Part shown: piece by piece, positions 35,501 to 44,987 of the stretch
How the letters are laid out: every line of letters begins with the position of its first letter
How positions within the stretch are numbered: the first letter of the stretch is position 1
Notes under the pieces: generated by a model
Told to the model about the DNA's origin: nothing
The model's input: only the letters and a program-made list of their open reading frames with translations
Databases searched by the model: none
Assembly: GCA_900554415.1 (NCBI GenBank)
Contig: USGU01000014.1
Location: forward strand, 1 to 64,000
Origin: an uncultured Lachnospiraceae bacterium
Lineage (GTDB): Bacteria; Bacillota; Clostridia; Lachnospirales; Lachnospiraceae
DNA length: 64,000 nt
Reading direction: 5' to 3'
Position numbers and translations under genes: made by a program

Positions 35501-36406
35501 CTAAAATTCCAAATCATCATCTTTCAGTACTTTGTTACATACTGTAAAGACAATTACTACACAAATACTAAGAACAACACCGATTGCAGCCGCAAGACCT
35601 GCATTACGTTCTGTCACCGCATTTCCAGCACCGAACATCTGCGCATACATGTAAACCATAGGTGTAATGGTTGATGTCTCTGCAGTTACAGTTGAGAATA
35701 ACTGCGACCATACGAAGAACCCTACACAAGTTACACTCCACATCGTGATATTGGTCTTAAACACGCCCTTTAACAACGGCAGCGTGATATGCTGGAACTG
35801 CTGGATTTTATTGGCCCCGTCAATAGTAGCGGCTTCATACAAGTCCGGACTGATGCGCTCAATTCCGCTGGTCCAGATTAACATATGATATCCAATCATA
35901 CCAAAACAATACGCCAGAAGCAGTGCAGTGAATTTGTGGTCTCCATCTGTCCATGGAATTGCTGCCAATGAATCCAGATGAAGTGCCGTAAAGAAATTCT
36001 TCAGTAGACCAAACTGTGGATTATATACATACTGAAGCCACATAGTTGCCAGTGCAACTGCACTTACAATATTCGGCAGATAAATCACTGCACGGAAAAA
36101 TTTCTTAAAACGGATTCCGCTCGTAATAATTGCCGCAAAGAGCAATGAAATTGTCATTACAATAATACCACCGAACAACCAGATTTTTGCGAGATTAGCC
36201 ATAGATGTCCGGAACAGAGAAGTACTCATTAATTTCTGATAATTTTCAAGCCCGGCAAAAGACCATGTACTAATGCTGTCTGTAACACCTTCAATGTTAA
36301 AGAAACTCATCAAAAGTGTACGGCAGATAGGATATACGAAAATGGCCACAAAGAAAATCACTGCCGGGGCTAAAAATGTAATTATCATTGTCTTATTTTT
36401 TTTCAT
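35501..36406 (-). CDS. Sugar ABC transporter permease (MalF type)
   Basis: A 301-residue CUT1 permease with an N-terminal helix, the EAA loop (LYEAATIDGANKIQQFQHI) and PMVYMYAQMFGAG. The ribosome site AAGGGGG is 12 bases from this ATG and 3 from an in-frame TTG, so the exact start is uncertain. Two hairpins lie between it and the binding-protein gene upstream. Confidence 0.88.
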   Translation of the reverse strand: MKKNKTMIITFLAPAVIFFVAIFVYPICRTLLMSFFNIEGVTDSISTWSFAGLENYQKLMSTSLFRTSMANLAKIWLFGGIIVMTISLLFAAIITSGIRFKKFFRAVIYLPNIVSAVALATMWLQYVYNPQFGLLKNFFTALHLDSLAAIPWTDGDHKFTALLLAYCFGMIGYHMLIWTSGIERISPDLYEAATIDGANKIQQFQHITLPLLKGVFKTNITMWSVTCVGFFVWSQLFSTVTAETSTITPMVYMYAQMFGAGNAVTERNAGLAAAIGVVLSICVVIVFTVCNKVLKDDDLEF

Positions 36407-36429
36407 TTGAATCAACTACCCCCTTAACC

Positions 36430-36516
36430 CGAGAAAACGCGTCATCGACACGTTTCGAAAGATTTACATAACTTAAAATATGGCGACAGCCACCAAGTGG
36501 ATGCCGCCACAAATAC
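36430..36516 (-). promoter_or_regulatory. Two intergenic hairpins after the binding-protein gene
   Basis: The first, TGGCG-GCATCCAC-TTG-GTGG-CTGT-CGCCA, is followed by TATTTT. The second pairs AACGTGTC with GACGCGTT around GAT and is followed by TTTTC. Such structures commonly give partial termination or stabilise the 3' end, so the binding protein is made in excess over the permeases. Confidence 0.55.
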
Positions 36517-36531
36517 GAATCAATTGTCAAT

Positions 36532-37815
36532 TTATTTTGCTGCGTCCTGCATTGCACTTACAAAGCCTTCTGCATCAAGTGTTCCTGCCATCAATTTGAT
36601 GAAGTTTTCTTTAATTGCAGGAGTCATATCTGCATTAGACTCTACTCCTACAGCCCATGAGAAACGGTTTGTAGAAGCTTCAATAACTGGTTTTGCACAT
36701 TTCACAAGTTCTGGCCATTCTGTGTTTGTTGTATCTGCCGGAATACCAATAGATTCTTCAGCAAGCTTCTGGTCATATTCACCCTTTGTGATATAAGTGA
36801 TTAAATCAAAAGCTTCTTTTGATTTCTGAGAGTCTTTGTTAATTGCAAATACCTGAGCGCCGAAGTTATTGCTTTCTGTTCCAGTTGCCTGAGCACCTTC
36901 AATGTTTGTTTCACATTCGCCTAATTCAGGATATGCAAAACATCCCCATTTGAAATCTGGACCTGCTGTATCTTTTACTTCGTTTGGAAGCCATGAACCA
37001 TTTAAGTACATAGCAACCTGTCCACCTGCAAGTTCCACGTTCTGTCCGTTTGGCCATACGTTTGTTCCAACGTTTTCTGAGAAATATCCTTTAGAAGCTA
37101 ATTCTTCAATATCTTTTGCCATCTGAAGAACTGCCGGGTCATCCCAAAGACCTTCTGTTACGATTTTCTTAACGCCTTCTTCTCCAACGTATCTTCCAAG
37201 GTGATATCCGATTACACATGTAGCATAAGCGTCATCCATTGTCAATGGTGTAATACCAGCATCTTTTAATTTCTGGCATACATCAAGGAATTCATCCCAT
37301 GTTTTAGGAGTTTCTTTAATTCCTGCCTGGTCAAATAAATCCTGGTTATAGAAGAATGCAAATACGTTTGGCTGATAAGGAATTGATTTTAATGTTCCAC
37401 CGGCAACGTCGCGGCAAGCCTGAATCAGACCCTTATTTGCAGTTGCTTCATAATCATTTTCTTTTGCGAGGTCTTCAAGGTCCATAAGGTAACTTCCCCA
37501 AGTACCATTAACACGGTCGATATCCTCGTCAAACATATCAATATTTGTTCCGCTCTTCAGTGCAGATTCAAGACCTTCACGAATACCTGTACGTCCTTTA
37601 AACTGAACGTCTACTTCTACTCCGGTCTCTTTTGTGTAAGCATCAATTGCTTCCTGAATAGCCTGTCCCTGTGGTTCTGTTGCTTCCCACATTGACCAGT
37701 ATACCAGCTTATCTGAGCTTCCGCTCTCACTGTTTGATTTGCTTCCGCCACATCCAACTGCTAAAGATGCAACCATGGCTGTGCAAAGAAGCACACTTAA
37801 GATTTTCTTTTTCAT
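36532..37815 (-). CDS. Sugar-binding lipoprotein of CUT1 ABC transporter
   Basis: A 427-residue extracellular binding protein with lipobox SLAVGC near residue 22, a Ser-rich linker, and the family-1 solute-binding fold (KLVYWSMWEATEPQGQAI, PKTWDEFLDVCQKLKDAG, MYLNGSWLPNE). The neighbouring kinase, nucleotidyltransferase and galE suggest a galactose/HexNAc-containing disaccharide as ligand. First gene of the operon; AAGGAGG precedes the ATG. It is divergent from the AraC regulator. Confidence 0.9.
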   Translation of the reverse strand: MKKKILSVLLCTAMVASLAVGCGGSKSNSESGSSDKLVYWSMWEATEPQGQAIQEAIDAYTKETGVEVDVQFKGRTGIREGLESALKSGTNIDMFDEDIDRVNGTWGSYLMDLEDLAKENDYEATANKGLIQACRDVAGGTLKSIPYQPNVFAFFYNQDLFDQAGIKETPKTWDEFLDVCQKLKDAGITPLTMDDAYATCVIGYHLGRYVGEEGVKKIVTEGLWDDPAVLQMAKDIEELASKGYFSENVGTNVWPNGQNVELAGGQVAMYLNGSWLPNEVKDTAGPDFKWGCFAYPELGECETNIEGAQATGTESNNFGAQVFAINKDSQKSKEAFDLITYITKGEYDQKLAEESIGIPADTTNTEWPELVKCAKPVIEASTNRFSWAVGVESNADMTPAIKENFIKLMAGTLDAEGFVSAMQDAAK

Positions 37816-38028
37816 ATCACATTTTCCTCCTTGATATTTCCTCTATAAAAATCCTATTATTATGTTACTACAAAAATGCACAAAAGTATTTGTACAATAA
37901 GTTCCATGATTTGTATTTTCGGTTATATTCTCTTGATTTTCCGCCTAAACTGGGTTAAAATATTATCAAAGTTGTACAAATCAATCCTTTTTATCGTCAT
38001 TATTATGAAGGGAGTGTCCAAATATCTT

Positions 38029-38943
38029 ATGAATTATACACCAACGTTACTGCACGATTCTATTCATATCGACAAATTATATACCATCCATTATTTTGAA
38101 TATATGTGTGATTTCACTTTTGAGGGAGAACAACATGATTTCTGGGAATTTTTATACGTAGATAAAGGCGAAGTATTAGCAACCGCGGGCGCAAAAGAAA
38201 TCCTTCTGAAAAAGGGAGATATTGTCTTTCACCAGCCAGACGAATTCCATTCAGTTAATGCCACTGGACATTCTGCTCCTAATTTAATCGTAGTCTCCTT
38301 TTCATCTTCAAGCCCTGCCATGCGTTTTTTTACCAAGCGGCTTCTCCAGCTTGATGATGTTGAGCAGAAGCTGCTTGCAGAGATTATCAAAGAAGCTCGC
38401 AGCTGCTTTTCCTGCAGGCTGGATGACCCCTATCTTACCCATATGGAAAAGAAATCGTCCGATGTATTTGGCAGTGAACAGATGATTCGTCTTCTGCTTG
38501 AACAGTTTCTCATCCATATTATCCGCCGGCAGTCCCGTCTTTCCGCATTAAAGAATACGCACCTGATTCACACAAAAAGCATAATATCGAATCAAAGTGC
38601 TGACGAATTGTATCAAAATGTGGTAGAATACTTAGAAGCGCATTTAGGTGAGAAACTTTCTTTAAATCAGATATGCCACGAGAACTCCGTAGGACGTTCC
38701 CATCTGCAAAAGCTTTTTCACCAGAAAAGCGGTTACAGTGTAATGGAATTTTTCTATAATCAGAAAATCGATACAGCAAAGGAATTACTACGAACGAATC
38801 AGTTAAATATTACACAAATCTCCGAACAGCTTGGATACACTTCTGTTCACTATTTTTCACGCCAGTTCAAAAAAATGACTGGCATGTCCCCTTCCGAGTA
38901 TGCTTCTTCCATTAAGGCCATCTCTGAGGGTACTTTTATGTAA
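38029..38943 (+). CDS. AraC-family regulator
   Basis: About 304 residues: an N-terminal cupin sensor (FWEFLYVDKGEV, GDIVFHQPDEFHSV) and a C-terminal double helix-turn-helix (SLNQICHENSVGRSHLQKLF, then ITQISEQLGYTSVHYFSRQF). It lies between the divergent sugar importer operon and nagBA, so it probably activates one or both in response to a GlcNAc-containing sugar. The start is uncertain: GAAGGGAG is 14 bases from the chosen ATG, and longer frames exist upstream. Confidence 0.85.
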   Translation: MNYTPTLLHDSIHIDKLYTIHYFEYMCDFTFEGEQHDFWEFLYVDKGEVLATAGAKEILLKKGDIVFHQPDEFHSVNATGHSAPNLIVVSFSSSSPAMRFFTKRLLQLDDVEQKLLAEIIKEARSCFSCRLDDPYLTHMEKKSSDVFGSEQMIRLLLEQFLIHIIRRQSRLSALKNTHLIHTKSIISNQSADELYQNVVEYLEAHLGEKLSLNQICHENSVGRSHLQKLFHQKSGYSVMEFFYNQKIDTAKELLRTNQLNITQISEQLGYTSVHYFSRQFKKMTGMSPSEYASSIKAISEGTFM

Positions 38944-38984
38944 TTTTTTATTTATGTAATTTTTCATTTTGAAAGGAGTCTGTC

Positions 38985-39728
38985 ATGAATATTTACCACG
39001 CAAAGGATTATGCCGAACTCAGTCTGATTGCTGCAAATCTGATTTCCGCACAAATCATCCAGAAACCAGACAGCGTCTTAGGACTTGCTACCGGTTCTTC
39101 TCCGGTCGGCACTTATCAGAAGCTGGTCGAACGTCATAAGGAGGAGGGGCTTGACTTTTCTCAGATTCGCACTGTCAATTTGGATGAATACAAGGGGCTT
39201 TCCCGTGATAATGCGCAAAGTTATTACTATTTTATGCACACCAATCTTTTTGATTTTGTAAATATAAAAGAAGCTTACCTTCCAGACGGAACCAACCCGG
39301 ACAGTCAGAAGGAATGTCAGAACTACGAAAATCTGATTCGCAGTCTTGGGGGAATTGATTTGCAGCTTCTTGGAATCGGGCATAACGGTCACATTGGATT
39401 TAACGAACCGGATTCCGTATTTGCATCCCGCACACATTGCGTTGACCTTCAGGAACGTACCATCGAAGCCAATAAGCGTTTCTTTGACTCTATTGACGAG
39501 GTTCCAAAACAGGCTTACACCATGGGAATCGGCACAATTATGAAAGCCAGAAAAATCATTCTCATCGCAAGCGGAGAAGACAAAGCAGAAATTATCAAAA
39601 AGGCTTTTCTCGGTCCGGTAACGCCTCAGATTCCTGCTTCTATCCTTCAGTTTCATCCAAATGTAACTCTGGTTGCAGATGACGCTGCACTTTCCCTTGT
39701 CACGGAAGGAGAATTCGCATGCTTATAA
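38985..39728 (+). CDS. nagB: Glucosamine-6-phosphate deaminase NagB
   Basis: A 247-residue NagB with LGLATGSSPVGTYQKLV, NLDEYKGL (proton-transfer Asp) and LGIGHNGHIGFNEP (catalytic His). It converts glucosamine-6-phosphate to fructose-6-phosphate and ammonia. GAAAGGAG precedes the ATG. It overlaps nagA by 10 bp, so the two are translated together. Confidence 0.95.
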   Translation: MNIYHAKDYAELSLIAANLISAQIIQKPDSVLGLATGSSPVGTYQKLVERHKEEGLDFSQIRTVNLDEYKGLSRDNAQSYYYFMHTNLFDFVNIKEAYLPDGTNPDSQKECQNYENLIRSLGGIDLQLLGIGHNGHIGFNEPDSVFASRTHCVDLQERTIEANKRFFDSIDEVPKQAYTMGIGTIMKARKIILIASGEDKAEIIKKAFLGPVTPQIPASILQFHPNVTLVADDAALSLVTEGEFACL

Positions 39729-40858
39729 AAAATGCTTTTGTATTCGGAGAGGACAAGACTTTTTCAAAACGGAATATTGCATTTTCCGACGGTCTTTTTT
39801 CAGATACTGATTGTAACTGCAGTCAGGAGCAGTCATTCGATGCTTCCGGTCTGTACGCCATTCCCGGTTTAGTTGACATTCATTTTCACGGCTGTATGGG
39901 ACATGATTTCTGTGACGGAACACCCGAAGCTATTCATCATCTTGCAACATATGAAGCTTCTGTAGGTGTCACAAGTATTTGTCCTGCAACTATGACCGTT
40001 TCCGAAGAAAATCTCACGCAGGTTATGCAGAGTGCTCGCACTTATAATGAAGCAGAACTGCCTTCTGAGGAAGCTGCCTTCGTCGGAATCAATATGGAAG
40101 GTCCTTTTATCAGTGAATCTAAGAAGGGAGCCCAGGCCAGCGAGCATATCCGCCGTTGTGATTCCGCATTCTTTGAAAAGCTGCAGCATACTTCCGGCGG
40201 TCTGATTAAACTGGTCGATATTGCACCGGAAGAAGACGGAGCACTTCCATTTATCCAGCAGCAAAAAGAAAATGTAACCATTTCCATTGCACATTCTGCT
40301 GCCACTTACGAAGAAGCAGACGCTGCTTTCCAGGCGGGCGTCCGTCATGTGACCCATTTATATAATGCCATGACACCATTTTCCCACCGCAATCCCGGAA
40401 TTGTAGGAGCTGCTTTTGATAACAAACACGTAAATGTGGAATTAATCTGTGACGGAATCCATTTGCATCCTTCCACTGTCCGTGCCACATTTCAATTGTT
40501 TACCGATGAACGGATTATTCTGATCAGTGACAGTATGCGTGCCACCGGCCTTAAAGATGGAGAATACACTTTAGGCGGACAAAATGTTACCGTCCGCGGA
40601 AAACATGCAACCCTTACAGAAAACAGGGCCCTCGCCGGTTCTGTCACAAATCTCATGGACTGCATGATTACCGCAATCAAAGAAATGGACATTCCTCTGG
40701 AAAGTGCTGTTGCATGTGCTACGATGAATCCGGCAAAAGCAATTGGAATTTACGACCGTTGCGGAAGTATCTCCACCGGAAAATCCGCCGACCTTGTATT
40801 GTTGGATAAAAATTTAAACATAAAATATATCTTCCTGCGTGGAAAACAGATTCTTTAA
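39719..40858 (+). CDS. nagA: N-acetylglucosamine-6-phosphate deacetylase NagA
   Basis: A 379-residue amidohydrolase with the metal site VDIHFHGCMGHDF, GINMEGPFI, HVTHLYNAM and LISDSMRATGL. It removes acetate from GlcNAc-6-phosphate, feeding NagB. A strong terminator follows. Confidence 0.95.
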   Translation: MLIKNAFVFGEDKTFSKRNIAFSDGLFSDTDCNCSQEQSFDASGLYAIPGLVDIHFHGCMGHDFCDGTPEAIHHLATYEASVGVTSICPATMTVSEENLTQVMQSARTYNEAELPSEEAAFVGINMEGPFISESKKGAQASEHIRRCDSAFFEKLQHTSGGLIKLVDIAPEEDGALPFIQQQKENVTISIAHSAATYEEADAAFQAGVRHVTHLYNAMTPFSHRNPGIVGAAFDNKHVNVELICDGIHLHPSTVRATFQLFTDERIILISDSMRATGLKDGEYTLGGQNVTVRGKHATLTENRALAGSVTNLMDCMITAIKEMDIPLESAVACATMNPAKAIGIYDRCGSISTGKSADLVLLDKNLNIKYIFLRGKQIL

Positions 40859-40884
40859 TAAAAAAGAATCCGCTGCCTCACAAA

Positions 40885-40936
40885 AAAGGGTATCGCCGAA
40901 CCATTTACCCCGGTTCAGGATACCCTTTCGTTTTAT
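40885..40936. terminator. Bidirectional terminator after nagA
   Basis: AAAGGGTATC-GCC-GAACC pairs with GGTTC-A-GGATACCCTTT and is followed by CGTTTT; A-rich sequence lies on the other side. It separates nagA from the convergent DUF5107 gene. Confidence 0.85.
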
Positions 40937-40957
40937 TAAGCTTCACGCTATATTTTA

Positions 40958-42946
40958 TTAGTTCACACGCATATCTAAATGTGTTGGGATTTCCGATTCC
41001 GGAATTCCTTTCTTTTTCGCATATTCAAACCAGATATCTCCGATTAATGTCTCGCCTTCGCGGACTAACGCATAATCCCGTTTAAACGCTTCCTCCAGAA
41101 ACTCAAATTCATCTAACTTGATTGCAGCCTCGCATGCCTTTGCATATAAACTTTCTTCTGCTTTCAAATTCTCTGGCAAACTCTGATAGCATGCAAATAC
41201 TTCTGCAAACTTTCCAGCTTTTAGCATATAGGTAAAATATTCTTTATAAAATGCCTGATCAATATCTGGCTGTTCATCCAGATGTGCCTCTTCCATATAA
41301 GCAAGTGCCTGTTCATTATTCCCTGCCTGCGCTGCCGCAAATGCCAGATTTCTCCAGAAAATCGGTGCATTTACAATAGACAGTCCTTCCTTCCAGTGTG
41401 CAATTCCTGCCTCATCCTGTCCGTCTTCATAGAAAAGAGAGCCAAGCAGTAAATGTGCCATGGCATCCTTCGAATTGTTTTCCAGACATTTTTCCAAATA
41501 TGGCTGATACGCTTTATCAATCATAAACGCTGCGGGCAGTTCAGTTTCCTTCAATTCAGGTAATGTATGCTCACAGATTAATTCCATATACATCATCTGT
41601 TCTGCCCCAATTGTTTCTGCCGGGAATGAAAACTGTCTTGGGAACAACGGCTGATTCTCATTCATACGGCGAACCTGCTCCAACGCTCCCCATCCGCTTC
41701 CTGCGTACAAAATCTTTGTACACGGCAGATGATGCATTGCATGGAAACGCTTATCGAACTCCACAATCTCATCTGCAGAAAGAGCACTGTTGACTGCTGT
41801 TTTTACACACATACCAGCCAAATCATAGGCAATGTCCCCGGTATCCTCTGCATCCAGCGTAAGTCCGCCAAATGCCTGTGTAAACGAAATCACTTCTCCC
41901 GCTGGAAATACCGTTGTGTGAAGCTGGGTTGGTGCCAAACCAGCCTGTATCTCCACATAATCTCCCTTTCCAGGAACCGCAAGATAATCTTTCCACTGCT
42001 GGCCACCCCTATGTGTACCCCAACAGAACATTTTGCGGGTTCTGAGTGGTTGCGTAGAACGTTCAAAAAATGCGCTTCCATCCCGGTAAGTAATACTTTC
42101 CCATGGCGATACCAATTCCTTTCCATTCTGGAAGAAGTATTCACTGGAATAAGTGAAATTTTGGGGATAAGATGCATCTTTACCAGGAAGTATCGGAAGT
42201 TCCGGCATTATTCCATGGCCAAAGCAATGTTCTGAACCGGGATAAACTGACTTCGGCTCCAGATACATTACTTCTTTCGTGGAAGAAAATACTCTGCATC
42301 CGTCCTCTTCCCGCACCGCAATATTGGTCCACCAATACATGGACACATCTTCAGTTGTATCATTGATAATCGTCACATGGGCAAATAACTGCCGGCTGTC
42401 ATCCGGAAGATGAAAATCTATCTGCCATAACAGTCCTTTCGTCCGCTCATATTCATACATTCTGAGGAATTCATATCCATCTTCATCGACCACTTTTGCA
42501 AAGAACACTTTGTCGCAAGTTGTAAAAGTATGTCCATACTGCGCCACATTCCATTCAATTCCACCAGAGAACCATGCATTTCGCACCGCCAGATTGGCCG
42601 GCTGCATAACCGGATTACGGAAAAGGAGTTCTCTGTTATTTTTCTTGTCATAGAATGACCAGAGTCTTCCACCATATTCAGGCAGAAACTCTGCTTTCAG
42701 AAATTCATTTTCCATAGTGACACATGCCATTTCCATAGAACCTTTGTCACGGCTGTATCTGTCCTGTATCCGGTATGGGAGTACACGGAATCCTGTATCT
42801 GTTCCAAACCCTTCCAGTTCCTCCGGTTTCAATGTTCCATTTCCAACCGGATGTGAGTCATGGCAGCGTGCCCGGAACATTGGAAGTGGATTTTCCCCTT
42901 CGAGAGGTGCTCCTTGTATATTTATAAAACCTGTTGTAATCTTCAT
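40958..42946 (-). CDS. DUF5107 protein with C-terminal TPRs
   Basis: A 662-residue protein. The N-terminal ~400 residues form the DUF5107 beta-sandwich, related to galactose mutarotase-like folds (LPEYGGRLWSFYDKKNNREL, AWFSGGIEWN). The C-terminal part consists of TPR repeats (KDAMAHLLLGSLFYEDGQD, NNEQALAYMEEAH). No signal peptide is seen, so it is cytoplasmic. DUF5107 proteins are linked by context to plant or host glycan use, and the adjacent nag and hexosamine genes fit that. Catalytic function is unproven. Confidence 0.8.
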   Translation of the reverse strand: MKITTGFINIQGAPLEGENPLPMFRARCHDSHPVGNGTLKPEELEGFGTDTGFRVLPYRIQDRYSRDKGSMEMACVTMENEFLKAEFLPEYGGRLWSFYDKKNNRELLFRNPVMQPANLAVRNAWFSGGIEWNVAQYGHTFTTCDKVFFAKVVDEDGYEFLRMYEYERTKGLLWQIDFHLPDDSRQLFAHVTIINDTTEDVSMYWWTNIAVREEDGCRVFSSTKEVMYLEPKSVYPGSEHCFGHGIMPELPILPGKDASYPQNFTYSSEYFFQNGKELVSPWESITYRDGSAFFERSTQPLRTRKMFCWGTHRGGQQWKDYLAVPGKGDYVEIQAGLAPTQLHTTVFPAGEVISFTQAFGGLTLDAEDTGDIAYDLAGMCVKTAVNSALSADEIVEFDKRFHAMHHLPCTKILYAGSGWGALEQVRRMNENQPLFPRQFSFPAETIGAEQMMYMELICEHTLPELKETELPAAFMIDKAYQPYLEKCLENNSKDAMAHLLLGSLFYEDGQDEAGIAHWKEGLSIVNAPIFWRNLAFAAAQAGNNEQALAYMEEAHLDEQPDIDQAFYKEYFTYMLKAGKFAEVFACYQSLPENLKAEESLYAKACEAAIKLDEFEFLEEAFKRDYALVREGETLIGDIWFEYAKKKGIPESEIPTHLDMRVN

Positions 42947-43154
42947 CTTTTGTCCTCTTTTGTTTTTTATTTGTATGGTAACATCTTTTCAGCCATGTTT
43001 CAATCTTGTTTTTTATAATTGTAAATGCTATAATAACTATAAGATAGTAAAGTCAGAATTGTGAAACAAATAACGACTAGTATCATCGTCGGGGCAAATA
43101 TTTTTTTATTACCCCCAATATCAGGAAAAATAGTTTTAAAATAAGGGGGTTAAC

Positions 43155-43529
43155 ATGCAAATCGGTAAATCATCAGAGAATTATTTAGAAACCATATTAA
43201 TGCTCAGCAAACAATTACCTGTTGTCCGCTCCATTGATATTGCTTCAGAACTGAATTTTTCTAAGCCAAGCGTCAGTATCGCTATGAAGCATTTACGCGA
43301 AGATGGCTGTATCGAAATGAATCCTTCCGGCTTCATCACCCTTACACCTAAGGGAATGGAAATCGCTTCTACCATCTATGAACGGCATACTGTTCTTTCC
43401 AAATGGCTCATTTCTCTTGGAGTCGACCCGGAAGTAGCAACTGCAGATGCCTGTGAAATGGAACACCATATCAGCCCTGAAAGTTTTCAGGCAATGAAGG
43501 CATTTATTGAAAAGCACTCGAATGAATAA
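43155..43529 (+). CDS. DtxR/MntR-type metalloregulator, short form
   Basis: A 124-residue protein with a winged helix (ENYLETILMLSKQLPVVRS, SIAMKHLREDGCIEM) and a metal-binding dimerisation domain (ACEMEHHISPESFQAM, where Glu, His and Cys are metal ligands in MntR and DtxR). It lacks the C-terminal FeoA-like domain. It probably represses iron or manganese uptake genes. AGGGGG precedes the ATG. No transporter is adjacent. Confidence 0.85.
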   Translation: MQIGKSSENYLETILMLSKQLPVVRSIDIASELNFSKPSVSIAMKHLREDGCIEMNPSGFITLTPKGMEIASTIYERHTVLSKWLISLGVDPEVATADACEMEHHISPESFQAMKAFIEKHSNE

Positions 43530-43574
43530 ATGAAAGAATCCGTCATGTGCAATTCTTTCAAATCTGTTAGAAGC

Positions 43575-43619
43575 AAAAAAAGACTGGATTTCAGGACAAC
43601 CCTGAATCCAGTCTTTCTT
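43575..43619. terminator. Bidirectional terminator between the DtxR-type gene and rpsR
   Basis: AAAGACTGGATTTCAGG pairs with CCTGAATCCAGTCTTT (one bulge); A and T runs flank it. Confidence 0.88.
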
Positions 43620-43629
43620 ATTAATCTAA

Positions 43630-43893
43630 TTAGTCCTGAACGTATGGCATTAAAGCGATATGTCTTGCTCTCTTGATTGCTACAGTAAGAGCTCTCTGAT
43701 GTTTTGCACAGTTTCCTGTGATTCTTCTTGGAAGGATTTTTCCTCTTTCAGAAACATATTTCTTTAATTTTGCTACATCTTTGTAATCGATTTCGTTATT
43801 TTCTTTTCCACAGAATACACAAACTTTTTTTCTTCTGCGTCCGCCTCTTCTCTTCATTGGAGAATCTGGTCTATTTCCTTTTTCGAATGCCAT
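43630..43893 (-). CDS. rpsR: 30S ribosomal protein S18
   Basis: An 87-residue S18 with [40 protein letters not shown] and LMPYV. The start MAFEKG follows GAAAGGAG. The CxxC and the later Cys resemble the zinc-binding (C+) form of S18. It is the last gene of the rpsF-ssb-rpsR operon. Confidence 0.96.
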   Translation of the reverse strand: MAFEKGNRPDSPMKRRGGRRRKKVCVFCGKENNEIDYKDVAKLKKYVSERGKILPRRITGNCAKHQRALTVAIKRARHIALMPYVQD

Positions 43894-43925
43894 GTCTGCA
43901 CATCTCCTTTCGACAAAACTCTGCA

Positions 43926-44360
43926 TTAATTAAATGGTAATTCTTCATCAATTCCATCTGGAATATTCATGAAGCCGTCACCTGCGTCAACGCTCGGTGC
44001 CGGTGCCGGGCTTGTCTGATAAGATTGTGCGCCGCTCGCATTCTTGCTTTCTGCAAATTCCTGCTCCTCAACAACAACTTCTGTTGTATATACCTTTACG
44101 CCATCCTTATTGGTATAGCTTCCGGTCTGGATACGGCCACATACTGTAATACGCATTCCCTGACGGAAATAGCGTTCTGTAAATTCTGCGCTCTTTCCAA
44201 ACACAACACAGTTAATAAAATCTGCACTCTGTTCTCCATCGCGCTTAAATCTACGGTCTACAGCCAATGTATATCTTGCAATAGCGAGAGCATTCTCACC
44301 TTGTGAATATCTTACTTCAGGATCTCTTGTCAGACGTCCCATTAAAACTACTTTATTCAT
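43926..44360 (-). CDS. ssb: Single-stranded DNA-binding protein
   Basis: A 144-residue SSB: OB-fold from [19 protein letters not shown] through [13 protein letters not shown], a flexible linker, and the acidic C-terminal tail ending EELPFN, close to the usual DDIPF partner-binding tip. Standard place between rpsF and rpsR. Confidence 0.95.
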   Translation of the reverse strand: MNKVVLMGRLTRDPEVRYSQGENALAIARYTLAVDRRFKRDGEQSADFINCVVFGKSAEFTERYFRQGMRITVCGRIQTGSYTNKDGVKVYTTEVVVEEQEFAESKNASGAQSYQTSPAPAPSVDAGDGFMNIPDGIDEELPFN

Positions 44361-44373
44361 ACGTTGCCTCTTT

Positions 44374-44661
44374 CTAAGCTTCCTGTTTCACGCATAAATA
44401 TCTGATAACACCATCCATGATACGAATTCTCTGTTCGATTTCTGCTGGTGTTGTTGTTTCAGATTCGAAGTGGATGAAGTAGTAGAATCCTTCTTTCATT
44501 TTCTGGATTTCGTAAGCTAATTTCTTCTTACCCCACTCTTCAACTTCTGTTACGTTTCCACCAAAACGTGTTACAAGTGCCTGTACTTTTTCAATCACCT
44601 GTGCTCTGGCGTCGTCTTCGAGTTTTGCGCTGACAACAACTGCTAATTCATATTTGCTCAT
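44374..44661 (-). CDS. rpsF: 30S ribosomal protein S6
   Basis: A 95-residue S6 with YELAVVVSAKLEDDARAQV and EEWGKKKLAYEIQKMKEGFY. AAGGAGG lies eight bases before the ATG of MSKYEL. First gene of the rpsF-ssb-rpsR operon. Confidence 0.96.
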   Translation of the reverse strand: MSKYELAVVVSAKLEDDARAQVIEKVQALVTRFGGNVTEVEEWGKKKLAYEIQKMKEGFYYFIHFESETTTPAEIEQRIRIMDGVIRYLCVKQEA

Positions 44662-44783
44662 GTCCTGCACCTCCTTATGGTCTCTGGCTCCCGTGCCCTA
44701 TGACGGGAACAAGGAATAAATAGTATATCACAATTTCATACTATATCATAGTCCATGTCCATTTGCAAGGATTTTCTTTTCCT

Positions 44784-44987
44784 CTATCCAAGTTTTTTTC
44801 TTATTTCTTTTGCGTTCTTTTCCACCATTTTTCTGGATACCATTACCTGATGAGAACACCCCATGCATTTCAGCCGGAAATCAGCTCCAACCCGCAGGAT
44901 CTCCCATTCCTGACTTCCGCATGGATGCGGTTTCTTCATCTTAATGACATCGCCCACCTCAAAATTTCTCTCTGCATTATTTGCCAT
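44784..44987 (-). CDS. DUF951 protein
   Basis: A 67-residue basic protein with GDVIKMKKPHPCGSQEWEI and CMGCSHQVMVSR, the DUF951 signature. The three conserved cysteines suggest a small zinc ribbon; the function is unknown. It starts directly after the sortase gene on the same strand. Confidence 0.9.
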   Translation of the reverse strand: MANNAERNFEVGDVIKMKKPHPCGSQEWEILRVGADFRLKCMGCSHQVMVSRKMVEKNAKEIRKKLG

